Positions 45,378 to 56,083 of a stretch of DNA of 64,000 nucleotides are shown here, piece after piece (positions within the stretch are counted from its first letter, which is position 1; each line of letters starts with the position of its first letter). The stretch comes from Desulfobulbus sp. (GTDB lineage: Bacteria; Desulfobacterota; Desulfobulbia; Desulfobulbales; Desulfobulbaceae), in the NCBI GenBank assembly GCA_028684915.1, contig JAQUEZ010000010.1, positions 7,104 to 71,103 of the forward strand, written 5' to 3'. Below the pieces are notes generated by a model that made no database searches, was not told the DNA's origin, and saw nothing but the letters and a program-made list of their open reading frames with translations. The position numbers were made by a program, and so were the translations under genes.

Positions 45378-46736
45378 TCATTTTTCCTTATAGCGCTGCA
45401 ATTTCCTATATAATGTTTTCCTGTCTACCCCCATCACCCTGGCGGCCAGGGTCCTATTTCCTTGCGTGCTTTCTAGTACATACATAATATAGCGGCGCTC
45501 CATTTCCTCCAGAGTGATAAGCTCCATGGGGTCTTGGGATGAAAACAAAAAATGATCCTGAACCGACACCCGAATTTTTTCGGGAAGATCATCCAGGACT
45601 ATTTTATCGTAAAGCGTGAGTGCCACCGCACGCTCCATGGCATTACGGAGTTCGCGAACATTGCCGGGCCAGGAATAGTTGAGTAATTTTTCAGCAACGG
45701 GCTCGGATATGCCGATCACGGCTTTGTTCTGACGCTTGGAAAATTGCTCGATAAATCGATTAGCCAGGACAAGAATATCCCCTCCCCTTGCCCGAAGCGG
45801 TGGCATATGCACATGGATCACGTTCAGCCGATAAAAGAGATCCTCACGAAAAAGGCCTTCTTCGATGGCAGACTCCAAATCACGATTGGTGGCAGCAATG
45901 ATACGCGCATTAAAATGCCGCTCTGTGGAGCCACCTACTGGCCTAACACATCTCTCCTCCAGGGCACGAAGCAGTTTGGGCTGCAGGTCCAAAGGAATCT
46001 CACCAACCTCATCCAAAAAAAGGGTGCCACCGTCGGCTTCTAAAAAAAGCCCCTTCGTGCTGTGGCTGGCACTAGTAAACGCCCCTTTTTTATGGCCAAA
46101 CAACTCACTTTCCAACAGTTGGCCCGGCATAGCGGCACAGTTGATGGTGATGAGGGGCTGTTTGCTGCGCCGACTATGGTGATGCACGGCACGGGCAACC
46201 AATTCCTTTCCCGAGCCACTCTCACCAGTGATCAACAGAGAAGCCTCAGAGTCTGCAATGCGCCTCAGTTGAGAAAACAACTCCTCCATTACCGTACTTT
46301 GGCCAACTAAGTTATCAAACTGCTGCGGCTGTCGAACCTCTTGACTCAACAGCTGCACCGTTCTCTGCAACTCCCTGTAACGGGAAGCCCTCTCGAGCGA
46401 CAGGGCCAAAATATCCAAATCAAGCGGTTTGGTGACAAAATCGTAGGCACCAGCTCGAATGGCGGAGATGGCGGTGTCCATGCTACCAAAGGCGGTCATG
46501 ACAATGACAGGGATATCTCGCATTTTGGTTACAATTTCATTGCAAATATCCAACCCATTCATATCCGGCAGATTAATATCAGCCAGAACCACATCGGTGG
46601 TATGCATGTCAACAGCAGCAAGCCCTTCTTTCCCGCTTACATAGGTCGATATTTCAAAATCTCGTCGGGAAAGGCCAGCGGAAAGCATATCGCACATTTC
46701 TTGCTCATCTTCAATAATAACGATATTGCCCCTCAT
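45378..46736 (-). CDS. Sigma-54-dependent response regulator (NtrC family)
   Basis: The 452-residue activator has a receiver domain (about 1-120; phospho-acceptor Asp in VVLADINLPDMNG, Lys in FVTKPLD), an AAA+ domain (about 140-375) with Walker A GESGSGKE, the sigma-54 contact loop HKKGAFTSAS, Walker B GGTLFLDEVGE and the arginine-finger region, and a Fis-type helix-turn-helix (GNRTLAARVMGVDRKTLYRK). It is coupled to its sensor kinase by a four-base overlap. The sigma-54-like site before the small gene at 44338 makes that region a plausible target; this is inference. Confidence 0.95.
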   Translation of the reverse strand: MRGNIVIIEDEQEMCDMLSAGLSRRDFEISTYVSGKEGLAAVDMHTTDVVLADINLPDMNGLDICNEIVTKMRDIPVIVMTAFGSMDTAISAIRAGAYDFVTKPLDLDILALSLERASRYRELQRTVQLLSQEVRQPQQFDNLVGQSTVMEELFSQLRRIADSEASLLITGESGSGKELVARAVHHHSRRSKQPLITINCAAMPGQLLESELFGHKKGAFTSASHSTKGLFLEADGGTLFLDEVGEIPLDLQPKLLRALEERCVRPVGGSTERHFNARIIAATNRDLESAIEEGLFREDLFYRLNVIHVHMPPLRARGGDILVLANRFIEQFSKRQNKAVIGISEPVAEKLLNYSWPGNVRELRNAMERAVALTLYDKIVLDDLPEKIRVSVQDHFLFSSQDPMELITLEEMERRYIMYVLESTQGNRTLAARVMGVDRKTLYRKLQRYKEK

Positions 46737-48196
46737 TCGCCCCCCTCTTTCACGGGAAGATACACTGAAAAACAGGCACCTCCATTCGGCATACGCTCAA
46801 CGTCGATCCAACCGCCATGCTCTTCAATAATGCCATGCGCTATTGAAAGCCCAAGTCCGGTGCCAGTGCCCATGGATTTTGTGGTAAAAAACGGGGTAAA
46901 AATATGTTCCATGTTTTTTTCTGCTATCCCCTCCCCTTCATCTTCAAAGCGCAACTTTAAAACAGAGGAAAAATGCTTTTCCCGTGCCTGATCATCGGCA
47001 ATATTGCTTACAACCACCTCAACCTTGCCACCTCGTGGCATTGCCTGGATACTGTTCATCAACAAATTAACAAACACCTGTTGCAGCTGCGAGCCATCTG
47101 CATCCAGAACCATACAAGTCTCCGGGATGACATGCAGTGAGAATTCCACATGTTGTTTATTTGCCATCGGATATAAGAACTGAAATACCTGTTTGAGTAA
47201 AAACACCACATTTTCCTCTGCAGGATTTTGCTTTGGTCGCCTGGTAAAATCAAGCAACTGGCGGATAATTACGGTCATTCGTTCAGCTTGATTCTGGATG
47301 ATTCGTGCACATTCCTGCACTTCATCAGGAGAAAGATTTTCTCGAATAATCATTTTGGCTCTCCCATCTACAACGTTAAGTGGGGTGCCAATCTCATGAG
47401 CGATACCGGCTGAAATAAGACCAAAAGTGGATAAACGCTCAGTATGACGCAACTGCTCAAGCGTTTTCAACCGTGAATTACATTCAAATTTAATTTTTTC
47501 TTTGGCAATAAGCAGTCTGGAGCACATTTCATTTAACGTTTGCGCCAACCTCGCGAATTCATCATCTCCCTTAAATGCAACAATGGTACCGAAATCTCCG
47601 GTTCCAATACGTTCAACCTGCTCTATCAACTTCTGCAACGGAACACAAATACTTCTGTTCATAAATAAATAGAGAATCGCACCATAAATACAGGCCAATA
47701 AAATTGTAATGACAATAGCTCTTAAAAGCATTTTATGAGCAAATACCTTCAACGAGGCCATGGGCTGTATTATTTGCAAAGCGCCCTTGTCCACATAGAC
47801 CTTCGGCACAGGAATATACGTATATAAATACAACTCGCCTTGTTCATCCTCGTGGGTAACATGCATCGGGGTGCCATTACGTAACTGTTCTTTTTCCGCT
47901 GGAGCCATTGAGGCTAAAGGTGAGGGACCTTTCTCTTTATCAAGCCAGACCCATTGAATATCCAGCTGTCCATCGATCTGTGCATGGTCGATGAGCTCCA
48001 AGGCAACGCGCTCGCTGTTTTTTTCCCTGGCACGATTGAGCACACCGGCAAAACTTTTGCCAATTTGCTCTGCGCTTCTCATGAGATCGAGTTCAAACTG
48101 CCTGGTTTCAGCCTGATAGTTTAAATATTCGATCAGACAGATAAGGGAAATGGTGCCGACAAGCAAATAACTCAACAATCGATAAAAAAGTTTCAT
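46733..48196 (-). CDS. Sensor histidine kinase paired with the NtrC-type regulator
   Basis: The 487-residue membrane kinase has a first transmembrane helix at the amino end (LLSYLLVGTISLICLIEYL), a periplasmic sensor domain of about 120 residues, a second helix (AIVITILLACIYGAILYLFM), a HAMP linker, the phospho-acceptor segment SAGIAHEIGTPLNVV and a HATPase domain (VNLLMNSIQAM, FEDEGEGI, GTGTGLGLSIAHGII). The four-base overlap with the regulator gene defines the pair. The signal is unknown. Confidence 0.94.
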   Translation of the reverse strand: MKLFYRLLSYLLVGTISLICLIEYLNYQAETRQFELDLMRSAEQIGKSFAGVLNRAREKNSERVALELIDHAQIDGQLDIQWVWLDKEKGPSPLASMAPAEKEQLRNGTPMHVTHEDEQGELYLYTYIPVPKVYVDKGALQIIQPMASLKVFAHKMLLRAIVITILLACIYGAILYLFMNRSICVPLQKLIEQVERIGTGDFGTIVAFKGDDEFARLAQTLNEMCSRLLIAKEKIKFECNSRLKTLEQLRHTERLSTFGLISAGIAHEIGTPLNVVDGRAKMIIRENLSPDEVQECARIIQNQAERMTVIIRQLLDFTRRPKQNPAEENVVFLLKQVFQFLYPMANKQHVEFSLHVIPETCMVLDADGSQLQQVFVNLLMNSIQAMPRGGKVEVVVSNIADDQAREKHFSSVLKLRFEDEGEGIAEKNMEHIFTPFFTTKSMGTGTGLGLSIAHGIIEEHGGWIDVERMPNGGACFSVYLPVKEGGE

Positions 48197-48353
48197 AAGC
48201 CTATGAGCTGGTGATTATTGACGGAATTCTGAATTTGCGAGAACAAGATACACCTTGTCGTGTAGGCTAGCATGGCAACAACAGTTTTTTTATCGTTCTC
48301 CCTGTGCTGGATCCTTTGTCACCGATCACGGGGCCCCCAAGGGGTCGAAGGAG

Positions 48354-49751
48354 TTACTGAAGACGTGGCAGCCTGACGGTGAGCTTTGTTATTGCTCCCA
48401 ATCCGCTTTCAAAGGTAACGTGGCCCTGATGGAGAGCAATAGTTTTTTTCACGATTGCCAACCCCAGTCCAAAGCCGCCGAACTCCGTTGCCCTGGATTT
48501 TTCTCCCCGATAAAACTGATCAAACACCTGCGGCAACGCTGCTTCGGCCACCCCCGTGCCGGTATTAGCGATGATGACCTCCACCGTGTCCCCCTGATGG
48601 CTGCAGGTTACGCTGATCCGGCCGCCCTCAACATTGAATTTGAGTGCGTTATCAAAAAGGTTCACAAAGGCTCGCTGCAGCTTCTCCGCTGCGCCATGGA
48701 CCAGGCAATGCGGTTCTATAGTAACCTTGATACCAATGTGAAGGTCCTCTGCTAAAAAACCGTAATCCTCCACCAGCGAGTTCAAGAGTGTCGACAAATC
48801 GACGGGATGGCATTCCAACCCGGCCAAAGCCTCCAACGATGAGAGGGTTAGCAGATCCTTAACCAACCGCTCCAAGCGAAAAACCTGATTATTGGCCCTG
48901 AGCAGGCTATCCCACACCTGCCCGGTGACAGACTCTTTATCTAAGGTGAATATTTCATCGAGCGCTAACCTAACAGTGGCCAGGGGTGTTTTCAATTCAT
49001 GGGAGGTATCGAAAAGAAAGCCTCGCTGCCGATCAAAGGAATTCTGCAACCGATCAAGCATAAGGTTGATGGTCTTGGCGAGCTCGTTGAGCTCATCGCC
49101 TTCCTCTTGCACCGGAATTCGCTGATCGAGATTTTTTTCGCTGATTGCCTTGGCCAGATCTTTTATTTGCTGTACCGGCTGCAAAATCTTCCCGGCCACA
49201 TAGCGACTGATTGCACTTAATATAAGCGTCGAAAATATTAGTCCGGCAAGAATGCCAAAAAATAACTCCCAGATTTCTTCGTTCAGCTTTTCCATGGGCC
49301 GGCCAATCTGCGCCCGAAAAAAATGCCCGTCCCTGTTGATGGCAAAGGTTTTTACGCGAAAAATTGGCCGCCGACTTTTGTCCCAAGGCGAAATGACGGA
49401 TGCATCCACGGCCACGGGACGAGCGATTGCACTTGCATCGGCCGGCACCGGCGCAAGCTGTACCTGTCGAGCCAAATCAGAACGGAAAAGGACCTGATTT
49501 TTCTTCTGGTCGGTCACCTCAAGCCAATATTGTTCAAGCCCAAGGGTTTGGCTACTCATCTCCTCTTCGCCCGAGCCCTGGGGATGACTTACAAGGAGGC
49601 GGACAACCCGGGTCGCCTCCTCTTGCAACACCGTATCCAGCAGGTTGAAGGGCTGTTCAACCATTTCATAAAACACCACCACGGAAAATAAGAGGCTCGC
49701 AAAAAAACCTGCGCCGACAATAAAGAGCATGATTCTGGTCTTAACTGTCAT
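48354..49751 (-). CDS. Orphan sensor histidine kinase downstream of the arn genes
   Basis: The 465-residue membrane kinase carries a transmembrane helix near the amino end (LFIVGAGFFASLLFSVVVFY), a periplasmic domain, a second helix (LFFGILAGLIFSTLILSAIS), HAMP (about 185-240), FLFDTSHELKTPLATVRLAL with the phospho-acceptor His, and HATPase motifs NLFDNALKFN, IANTGTGV and FGGFGLGLAIVKK. The architecture is that of OmpR-type partners, but no response regulator is adjacent; the gene upstream is the flippase subunit at 49795 and the one downstream is another kinase, 157 bases away. It may share the QseB-like regulator at 58881 or act with an unlinked one. Confidence 0.92.
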   Translation of the reverse strand: MTVKTRIMLFIVGAGFFASLLFSVVVFYEMVEQPFNLLDTVLQEEATRVVRLLVSHPQGSGEEEMSSQTLGLEQYWLEVTDQKKNQVLFRSDLARQVQLAPVPADASAIARPVAVDASVISPWDKSRRPIFRVKTFAINRDGHFFRAQIGRPMEKLNEEIWELFFGILAGLIFSTLILSAISRYVAGKILQPVQQIKDLAKAISEKNLDQRIPVQEEGDELNELAKTINLMLDRLQNSFDRQRGFLFDTSHELKTPLATVRLALDEIFTLDKESVTGQVWDSLLRANNQVFRLERLVKDLLTLSSLEALAGLECHPVDLSTLLNSLVEDYGFLAEDLHIGIKVTIEPHCLVHGAAEKLQRAFVNLFDNALKFNVEGGRISVTCSHQGDTVEVIIANTGTGVAEAALPQVFDQFYRGEKSRATEFGGFGLGLAIVKKTIALHQGHVTFESGLGAITKLTVRLPRLQ

Positions 49752-49794
49752 AGAGCGCTTTCTCCACTGCGTGCACCGTGCTGCAAATGCCCCC

Positions 49795-50166
49795 TCATGC
49801 TGATCGGGTGATCAGCCAAACGCCCAAACAAATGACCGCAATACCCGACAAACGGGCGATGCTCATATTTTCCTGGAATACAAGCCACCCGGCGCAGGCA
49901 GTGACAATATAGCCCACGGAAAGAAGCGGATAGGCATAGCTCACCTCAACCCTGGAGAGCACCAACAACCAGACAACAACACTGATGACATAGCAGGACA
50001 ACCCAACCCAGACAAAACCGTTGGAGGCCACCGCAAAAAAGACGCGGCTGAAATTGTCCAGTACGAAATCAAAATGTCCGACCTGACGCATTCCCTGCTT
50101 CAACGCCAACTGAGCGGCCGCGTTCAACAAAACACCTAAAAGGATAAGGGGGATATAGATGGCCAT
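49795..50166 (-). CDS. SMR/DMT-type small membrane protein, probable ArnE/ArnF-like flippase subunit
   Basis: The 123-residue protein has four membrane helices and resembles ArnE/EmrE: LGVLLNAAAQLALKQGMRQ at the start, VVWLLVLSRVEVSYAYPLLS in the middle (helix 3 motif Y-A-Y-P) and a final pair. In the arn pathway ArnE and ArnF together flip undecaprenyl-phosphate-aminoarabinose to the periplasm; here only one such gene follows arnT, so it may act as a homodimer. Position directly after arnT supports this role. Confidence 0.8.
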   Translation of the reverse strand: MAIYIPLILLGVLLNAAAQLALKQGMRQVGHFDFVLDNFSRVFFAVASNGFVWVGLSCYVISVVVWLLVLSRVEVSYAYPLLSVGYIVTACAGWLVFQENMSIARLSGIAVICLGVWLITRSA

Positions 50167-50229
50167 AACGTTCCTTTTTTCAACAGTTCGAGAAAGACTT
50201 TCTTAAGGGCGCAGAAAAAAACTCACCTG

Positions 50230-51939
50230 TCAAAATCTCAGGAAAACATACCCCTTTTCCCCATTTTGATCCTGGGAGAGGGGGGGGGGCAGTCCATCTC
50301 GCCAGCGAGCGTATGCACGCACGCGGGCAAAAAGAACGGTCTTGCCGCGATGCTGCGCGATAAGTTCCCCAGCGGCCTTGAGATCAATCAGCCGACTTGC
50401 ACCATCCGGGTAGCCAAATCCATAGCCCAATTCACCGGAAGAGCCGAGATTATAGACGTTGTTTCGTTGCAGATACCAACAAACGGCGCGAATCGAATCA
50501 TCATCGGAGATGACGACATCATCCGGCGCGATGAACGACTTATGCCGTTCTAAAAGCGGACCCGGACACTTCACCTCGACCGTTCGATCCGGCAGGGTGT
50601 AATGGGCCAAAAAATAAATAAAAAACAGGGCCAGGCCCGCAAAGGTAATTTTGACCGGTGCACTTTTGCCCTGATACGACCAAAAACAAAACAGGAGAAA
50701 GAAGAGCAGACCATTGACGATCATGATCACTTTCCAGGACTGACTGTAGGGCACGAAGCCACGGAAACCAAAGATCTGGAGAGCGACAAAGGCGATAAGC
50801 AGCAGGGTAAACAGCACCCCATTGACAACAAGGCCCGCGCGGAACAATCTGCTTTGGCCATTGTTTCGCAGGAGTTGCAACAATCCTAGTCCCATGAGCA
50901 GGGCAAAAGGAGGAAAACAGGGGAGAATATAGGTGAGCAGTTTCCCGTTCGACAACGAAAAGAAGAGAAAGGGAACAAACAGCCAACACAAACAGAACTT
51001 GAGTAAGTTTGAGCATTCTGGTTGCTCACGCCAGAGCTGTTTGATACCCGAACCTGCGGCAGGAATCAAAAAGGTCCACGGGAAGACCAGTCCAGGTGCG
51101 GCAAGGAGAAAAAACCAGATCGATTCCTTATGCTGGGCATTGCTGGAGGCAAAACGACGGATATGCTCGTTCCAGAAAAAATAATTCCAAAAATCTGGCT
51201 CTTTAAGGTGAACACGCAACGCCCAGGGCAAGGCCACGATCACGGCGACGAGAATCGGCAGCCAACTCATACGCAGAATATCGATAAAACGGCGCTGCCA
51301 GAGAAGATAGGGCACCAGGGCCAAAATCGGCACGGCCAGAGCGAGGAAGCCTTTGGTGAGAAAGGCAAGACCGCAAAGCAGACCGGCAAGGATCAACCAC
51401 ATCTTTTCCCGGGAACTGCCTGGTGTTTGCTCCGTGGCCCAATAAAAGAAGACTATGCAGGCGGTAAGAAAAAAAGAAAACAGATTATCCAGCACCGCAG
51501 TATTGCCAACGCCAAAGACCTCAAAGCAGGAAAGAAAAACCAGGGCCGCGGCGATCGGCGCAAACGGCGGTTGCTGTTCCTCTTGGCTCCATCGGATTTT
51601 TTTTCCAATGAGGAAAACAAGCAGGGCTGACAAGCCCACCGCAAGCGCCGAGGGAAAGCGTACCGCAAAATTATTTTCGCCAAACAGCATCAGGGAACCC
51701 GCATGCACCCAATAGCCCAAGGCCGGTTTTTCAAAATAACGGACCCCATCCAGGTGGGGCACGGCCCAGTTACCGCTGGCAATCATCTCCCGGGGGACTT
51801 CCGCATAGCGGGTTTCATCGGGGACAAAAAGATCGCGAGCCCCCAAGGGAACCAAATAGGCAAGAACATAAAAAGACAGCAGCAAGAGAACATACACAAC
51901 TGTTCGCTGTCGTGTTTGTGGCATGTTTAAATCATTCAT
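50230..51939 (-). CDS. arnT: Undecaprenyl-phosphate-aminoarabinose transferase ArnT (GT39 family)
   Basis: The 569-residue inner-membrane glycosyltransferase transfers 4-amino-4-deoxy-L-arabinose to lipid A on the periplasmic face. It shows the GT39/ArnT loop with FVPDETRYAEVPREMIASGN (catalytic Asp-Glu), YFEKPALGYWVHAGSLMLFG and about twelve helices. The start at 51939 (MNDLNMPQ) follows AGGAG; the frame extends to 52002 inside arnD. Ten consecutive C residues on the coding strand (50280-50289 on the plus strand) sit about 19 codons from the end, so slippage would change only the carboxy tail. Confidence 0.93.
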   Translation of the reverse strand: MNDLNMPQTRQRTVVYVLLLLSFYVLAYLVPLGARDLFVPDETRYAEVPREMIASGNWAVPHLDGVRYFEKPALGYWVHAGSLMLFGENNFAVRFPSALAVGLSALLVFLIGKKIRWSQEEQQPPFAPIAAALVFLSCFEVFGVGNTAVLDNLFSFFLTACIVFFYWATEQTPGSSREKMWLILAGLLCGLAFLTKGFLALAVPILALVPYLLWQRRFIDILRMSWLPILVAVIVALPWALRVHLKEPDFWNYFFWNEHIRRFASSNAQHKESIWFFLLAAPGLVFPWTFLIPAAGSGIKQLWREQPECSNLLKFCLCWLFVPFLFFSLSNGKLLTYILPCFPPFALLMGLGLLQLLRNNGQSRLFRAGLVVNGVLFTLLLIAFVALQIFGFRGFVPYSQSWKVIMIVNGLLFFLLFCFWSYQGKSAPVKITFAGLALFFIYFLAHYTLPDRTVEVKCPGPLLERHKSFIAPDDVVISDDDSIRAVCWYLQRNNVYNLGSSGELGYGFGYPDGASRLIDLKAAGELIAQHRGKTVLFARVRAYARWRDGLPPPLSQDQNGEKGYVFLRF

Positions 51940-51944
51940 GGCAT

Positions 51945-52862
51945 TCAAACTCCTGGCATGGCCTGCAATGGCCCGGCGCTGGTTTCCTGGCAGGCGAGCC
52001 ATCCGTCTCTACCAACAACGGTTTGTTGCACAATGGCAGCCTCTGGAATGTTGTCGGTTCGGGAAAGTGTTGCCCAAAGGGGCTCAAATACAATGCCACG
52101 CTCCTTGGCCCTCTCGAGAAAATCCGCAAACTGGGCCAGGCAGGCGACCCCTTCCACCTCGGCGTGAATGGTCAACACGTTCGAGCGCTCAGGGCTGATC
52201 AACCCAAGCAGATGCTCGTTGTAACTCTCCGCTGTACAGGCAAGGCCGATGAGTTCATCGTAGGTGGGCAAGGTGGTCGGCACTTGGACATGCCGGTAAC
52301 GCCGCCCTTCAATGACGGGCTGGAAAGGCCCGCTCCCGCGACAATCGGATTGATAACGAAAGGCAAATTGTTCGAGCACCGCTAAAGCCTCCGGGGTCAC
52401 CTGCCAGGCAGGTGCGGCAAAACAATCCGGCCCCTTACCTAAAATCCGGCTCAAGGCTTCATACCCTTGACGAATCGCGCCTAAAAGCTCCTGTTGTCCC
52501 TGGCGCTCCAAGCGGGACTGCCAGCGATGGTGATCCCAGGCGTGCAGCCCCACCTCATGTCCGGCTTCTGCGCTCTCGCGAATAATCGACGCACAGCGGA
52601 GGCCGATTTCAGGCCCCGGCCAGAGAGTCCCACGCAAGAGGATATCCCAACCGTAGAGACTCGCGGCCCGTGTGCGCAGCATCTTGAGGAGAAAGCGGGG
52701 GCGCAACAACCGCCAGAGATGGCGCCCCATATTGTCCGGCCCTACCGAGAAAAAAAAGGTAGCCTGAATGTGATGACGCGCAAAAAGGGCAAGAAGATTC
52801 GGCACCCCCAGGCGAGTTCCGCGCAGGGTGTCAACATCCACACGCAGGCCAACATGGCTCAT
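51945..52862 (-). CDS. arnD: Undecaprenyl-phosphate-4-deoxy-4-formamido-L-arabinose deformylase ArnD
   Basis: The 305-residue polysaccharide-deacetylase-fold enzyme removes the formyl group from the lipid-linked sugar. The NodB-type motif 1 is in [18 protein letters not shown], the metal His pair in HAWDHHRWQ, and [18 protein letters not shown] is the later conserved stretch. It overlaps arnA by four bases and ends five bases before the arnT start. Confidence 0.92.
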   Translation of the reverse strand: MSHVGLRVDVDTLRGTRLGVPNLLALFARHHIQATFFFSVGPDNMGRHLWRLLRPRFLLKMLRTRAASLYGWDILLRGTLWPGPEIGLRCASIIRESAEAGHEVGLHAWDHHRWQSRLERQGQQELLGAIRQGYEALSRILGKGPDCFAAPAWQVTPEALAVLEQFAFRYQSDCRGSGPFQPVIEGRRYRHVQVPTTLPTYDELIGLACTAESYNEHLLGLISPERSNVLTIHAEVEGVACLAQFADFLERAKERGIVFEPLWATLSRTDNIPEAAIVQQTVVGRDGWLACQETSAGPLQAMPGV

Positions 52863-54850
52863 GCGCCCACCGGTAAGGAGGTAACCAGGTCGTTGAGGAA
52901 ATAATCCAAGGTTGCACTGACCGATTGCTCAAAAGAGACCTTTGGCTCCCAGCCGAGGACAGTCCGGGCCTGGCGGATGGAGGGCCGCCGGTGCTGCACA
53001 TCCTGATAGCCCGCGCCATAGTATGCTCGGGCTTCGATGTTTTGGATTCCGCCTTCCGGAGGAAAATGCGCCCGAAGCGGATGGTCGGCAAATTTTTGGC
53101 GGAGAATCTGGGCAAGCTCCTGCATGGAGTACTCATTGTCTGGATTACCGATGTTGAAAATCTGTCCGTTACAGCGCTCGCCCTTGTTTTCGATGATCCT
53201 GAACAAACATTCGACCCCGTCATTCACATCGGTAAAACACCGTTTCTGCCGCCCGCCGTCAACCAGGCGAATAGGGGTTCCCTCGACAAGATTCAAAATA
53301 AACTGGGTGATAACCCGGGAACTGCCGATACGCGCAGACTGCAGTGAATCCAGTTTGGGACCGACCCAGTTAAAAGGGCGGAACAAGGTAAAGGGCAGAT
53401 TTTCACTGGCCCCGTAAGCCCAGATGACCCTATCCAGCATCTGTTTGCTGCAGGAATAGATCCAGCGCTGTTTATGGATGGGCCCGAGGACGAAGTTGGA
53501 CTGTCGCTCGTCAAACTCGTCATCCTGGCACATGCCGTACACCTCCGAAGTGGAGGGGAAAATCAACCGCTTGCCGTACTTAGCGCAATAACGGACAACC
53601 CGCAGGTTTTCCTCGAAATCAAGTTCAAAAACGCGCAGGGGGTTGCGCACATACTCGATCGGGGTGGCAATGGCGACCAGCGGCAGGATGACATCGCATT
53701 TACGCACGTGATACTCGATCCATTCCCGCATGATCGAAATATCCCCTTCAGTGAAATGAAAATTCGGCTGACCGATGAGATGCTGGATACTGCTGGTGCC
53801 CAGATCCATACCGTGTACCTCGTAACGACCGGACTCCAGGAGCCGTTCGCTCAGATGGTTACCGATAAATCCGTTCACCCCCAGGATGAGCACATGTTTT
53901 TTGTACCTGCGTTCGCTGATATCACCGGCCTTGCCATTGAGCCGCATGCCAACCGCCAGGTTCATCTCCTCGGCCAGACGACTGCCGTTGAGATACACCC
54001 CGTTTTCCATCTGGCCGAATTCCACGATAAGCGCATCCTCGCCGCAGGCGATGGTCAGGGGACTGGTTGAAATCACCGTGCCCGGAGTCAACTTTTCTGC
54101 TTGTGGGGTAACGGTGACCTGCCACAAAATACACTTGCGGTTCACCAGATAGGTAAAGGCTCCGGGATAGGGTCTGGTAACGGCACGGACAAGGTTGCGG
54201 ATGGTTACCGCACTCTGGCTCCAGTTGATCTCCCCGTCCTGCGGGCCCCGGCCACCGTAATAGCTGGCCTGCTCTTTATCCTGGGGGAGACGCTCGTTCG
54301 TTCCGGCTTTGATTTTGGGCAGCTGATCATCAAGCAATACGGTTGCAGCCAGATCCAGTTTGGCAAAGAGCGTCAAGGCGGTATCGGCATCGTCAATGGC
54401 AACACTTTTCTGCGCTATGATATCGCCGTCATCGGGTTTCGGGGTCATGTAATGCAGGCTGACACCCGTTTCCCGCTCACCGTGGATCAAGGCCCAGTTC
54501 ACCGGGCATCGCCCGCGATAACGAGGCAGGAGCGAACCATGCAGATTGATACAGCCCGAAGGCGGGATCGCCAGGATCTCCGCCCCCACCATATTGCGGT
54601 AATAAAAGGAAAAGATGATATCCGGCTGCATTTTACGGATTTTATCCACCCACAAGGGATGGTTGATATCCTCTGGTGCATACACCGCAATATCGTTGGC
54701 CGCGGCCAGTTCGGCCACCGAATTGAACCAGATGTTTTCCTGCGGATTGTCGCGATGGGTAAAGATGGCCTCTATTTCGTATCCATTGGCCAATAGGGCC
54801 CTGATACCGGCGCATCCGATGTTGTGATAGGCCAAGACAACAACTTTCAT
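52859..54850 (-). CDS. arnA: Bifunctional UDP-aminoarabinose formyltransferase / UDP-glucuronate decarboxylase ArnA
   Basis: The 663-residue cytoplasmic enzyme has an amino-terminal formyltransferase domain (about 1-300) with [19 protein letters not shown] and DDGDIIAQ, and a carboxy-terminal short-chain dehydrogenase domain (about 315-655) with the NAD loop [15 protein letters not shown] and active-site [11 protein letters not shown]. It makes UDP-4-keto-arabinose from UDP-glucuronate and formylates the later amine. Length and order of domains are those of E. coli ArnA. A 273-base gap separates it from arnC, unlike the tight coupling elsewhere in the operon. Confidence 0.96.
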   Translation of the reverse strand: MKVVVLAYHNIGCAGIRALLANGYEIEAIFTHRDNPQENIWFNSVAELAAANDIAVYAPEDINHPLWVDKIRKMQPDIIFSFYYRNMVGAEILAIPPSGCINLHGSLLPRYRGRCPVNWALIHGERETGVSLHYMTPKPDDGDIIAQKSVAIDDADTALTLFAKLDLAATVLLDDQLPKIKAGTNERLPQDKEQASYYGGRGPQDGEINWSQSAVTIRNLVRAVTRPYPGAFTYLVNRKCILWQVTVTPQAEKLTPGTVISTSPLTIACGEDALIVEFGQMENGVYLNGSRLAEEMNLAVGMRLNGKAGDISERRYKKHVLILGVNGFIGNHLSERLLESGRYEVHGMDLGTSSIQHLIGQPNFHFTEGDISIMREWIEYHVRKCDVILPLVAIATPIEYVRNPLRVFELDFEENLRVVRYCAKYGKRLIFPSTSEVYGMCQDDEFDERQSNFVLGPIHKQRWIYSCSKQMLDRVIWAYGASENLPFTLFRPFNWVGPKLDSLQSARIGSSRVITQFILNLVEGTPIRLVDGGRQKRCFTDVNDGVECLFRIIENKGERCNGQIFNIGNPDNEYSMQELAQILRQKFADHPLRAHFPPEGGIQNIEARAYYGAGYQDVQHRRPSIRQARTVLGWEPKVSFEQSVSATLDYFLNDLVTSLPVGA

Positions 54851-55123
54851 TATTCACTCCTGAATCAAAATTAAAAAAGACTGAGAGTAGAGCTTTTGCA
54901 CAAGGATAAGGATGAATAATCTATCCTTTAAGAACGATCCATAACACGAGGAAATTCCTTACATTCGTTCGCAATGACATCGAGGCTGGGTGGCACGATG
55001 CGCATAAAAAAATCGCCCGCCGGATGGCATTGCAACCACAGGGAGAAATCTCTTTGTTCATTGAGGCAGGATCTTCAGTCGGCAAAAAGCTCACGAGCAA
55101 GGTTTTTTTGACGGATGTGTTCC
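54851..55123. other. 273-base gap between arnC and arnA
   Basis: No gene, hairpin with T tract or clear promoter is seen. The arnA ribosome site (AGGAGT) is just upstream of its start at 54850. The gap breaks the otherwise overlapping arn genes. Confidence 0.5.
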
Positions 55124-56083
55124 TTACAGATCAGCGGCGGCATTGCCTGCCCCTCTGATTTCATGGATAAAAAAACGTGGCCTGCTGCGGACATCATGAT
55201 AGATGCGGCCGATATATTCGCCGAGCAGACCAAGGCCGATAAACTGGGCGCCGATGAAGACAAACAAAAAGGCAAAAAGGGTAAAAACCCCTTCGGCGGC
55301 CCAAGTGGCACCGTAGACAACCCGCAGCAGCATCAACAATAAACCAAAGGATATCCCACAAAGGGAGATCACTGCGCCGAGAAAGGAAAGCAAGCGCAGG
55401 GGAAAGGTGGACATCGAGGTCAGCAGGTCGTACTGGAGGGAAATCAGTTTCAAAAAACTGTATTTGGATTGCCCGTTTTCGCGCCGAGCATGCCGGACTC
55501 TGATTTCGCTGGTGCTGCCAGCAAAGGTATTGGCAAGAATAGGAATAAAGGTAGAGCGTTCTGAGCATTGCAGCATGGCCTGGACAATCGATCTGCGGTA
55601 GGCGCGCAGCATGCAACCGTAATCATGCATCATCACCCCGGTTGAGTGTTGCACCATGCGGTTGACCAGATTGGAGGCTACCCGGCGAAAAAGGCTGTCT
55701 TGCCGGTTTTCGCGTATCGTGCCCACCACATCGACGCCCTCGTCCATGGCCCGGACAAGATTGGGAATCTCCTCAGGAGGATTTTGCAGGTCGGCATCCA
55801 GGGTGATGACGATCTCGCCCCTGGTCTGCTGCAGGCCGGCAAAAACCGCCGCGTGCTGCCCGTAATTACGGTTGAGAATGATCCCTATGATTTCCTGGTG
55901 CTGATCTGCAGCATCGAGAATCATGGCCCGGGTACCGTCCCGGCTGCCGTCGTCTACGAGAATCAACTCAAAACTGCGTCCCGTACTCCGGCAAGCGGTC
56001 AAACAACGGTCGAACAGTTCGGCAAGATTTTCCTGCTCGTTATAAACCGGTATGACCACGGAAAAGTCAGGCACTCCGCTCAT
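55124..56083 (-). CDS. arnC: Undecaprenyl-phosphate 4-deoxy-4-formamido-L-arabinose transferase ArnC
   Basis: The 319-residue GT2-family enzyme is membrane-anchored by two carboxy-terminal helices. It has [26 protein letters not shown], the catalytic [13 protein letters not shown] and the lipid-glycosyltransferase loop [15 protein letters not shown]. It transfers formamido-arabinose to undecaprenyl phosphate. The ATG overlaps the arnB stop by four bases. Confidence 0.94.
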   Translation of the reverse strand: MSGVPDFSVVIPVYNEQENLAELFDRCLTACRSTGRSFELILVDDGSRDGTRAMILDAADQHQEIIGIILNRNYGQHAAVFAGLQQTRGEIVITLDADLQNPPEEIPNLVRAMDEGVDVVGTIRENRQDSLFRRVASNLVNRMVQHSTGVMMHDYGCMLRAYRRSIVQAMLQCSERSTFIPILANTFAGSTSEIRVRHARRENGQSKYSFLKLISLQYDLLTSMSTFPLRLLSFLGAVISLCGISFGLLLMLLRVVYGATWAAEGVFTLFAFLFVFIGAQFIGLGLLGEYIGRIYHDVRSRPRFFIHEIRGAGNAAADL

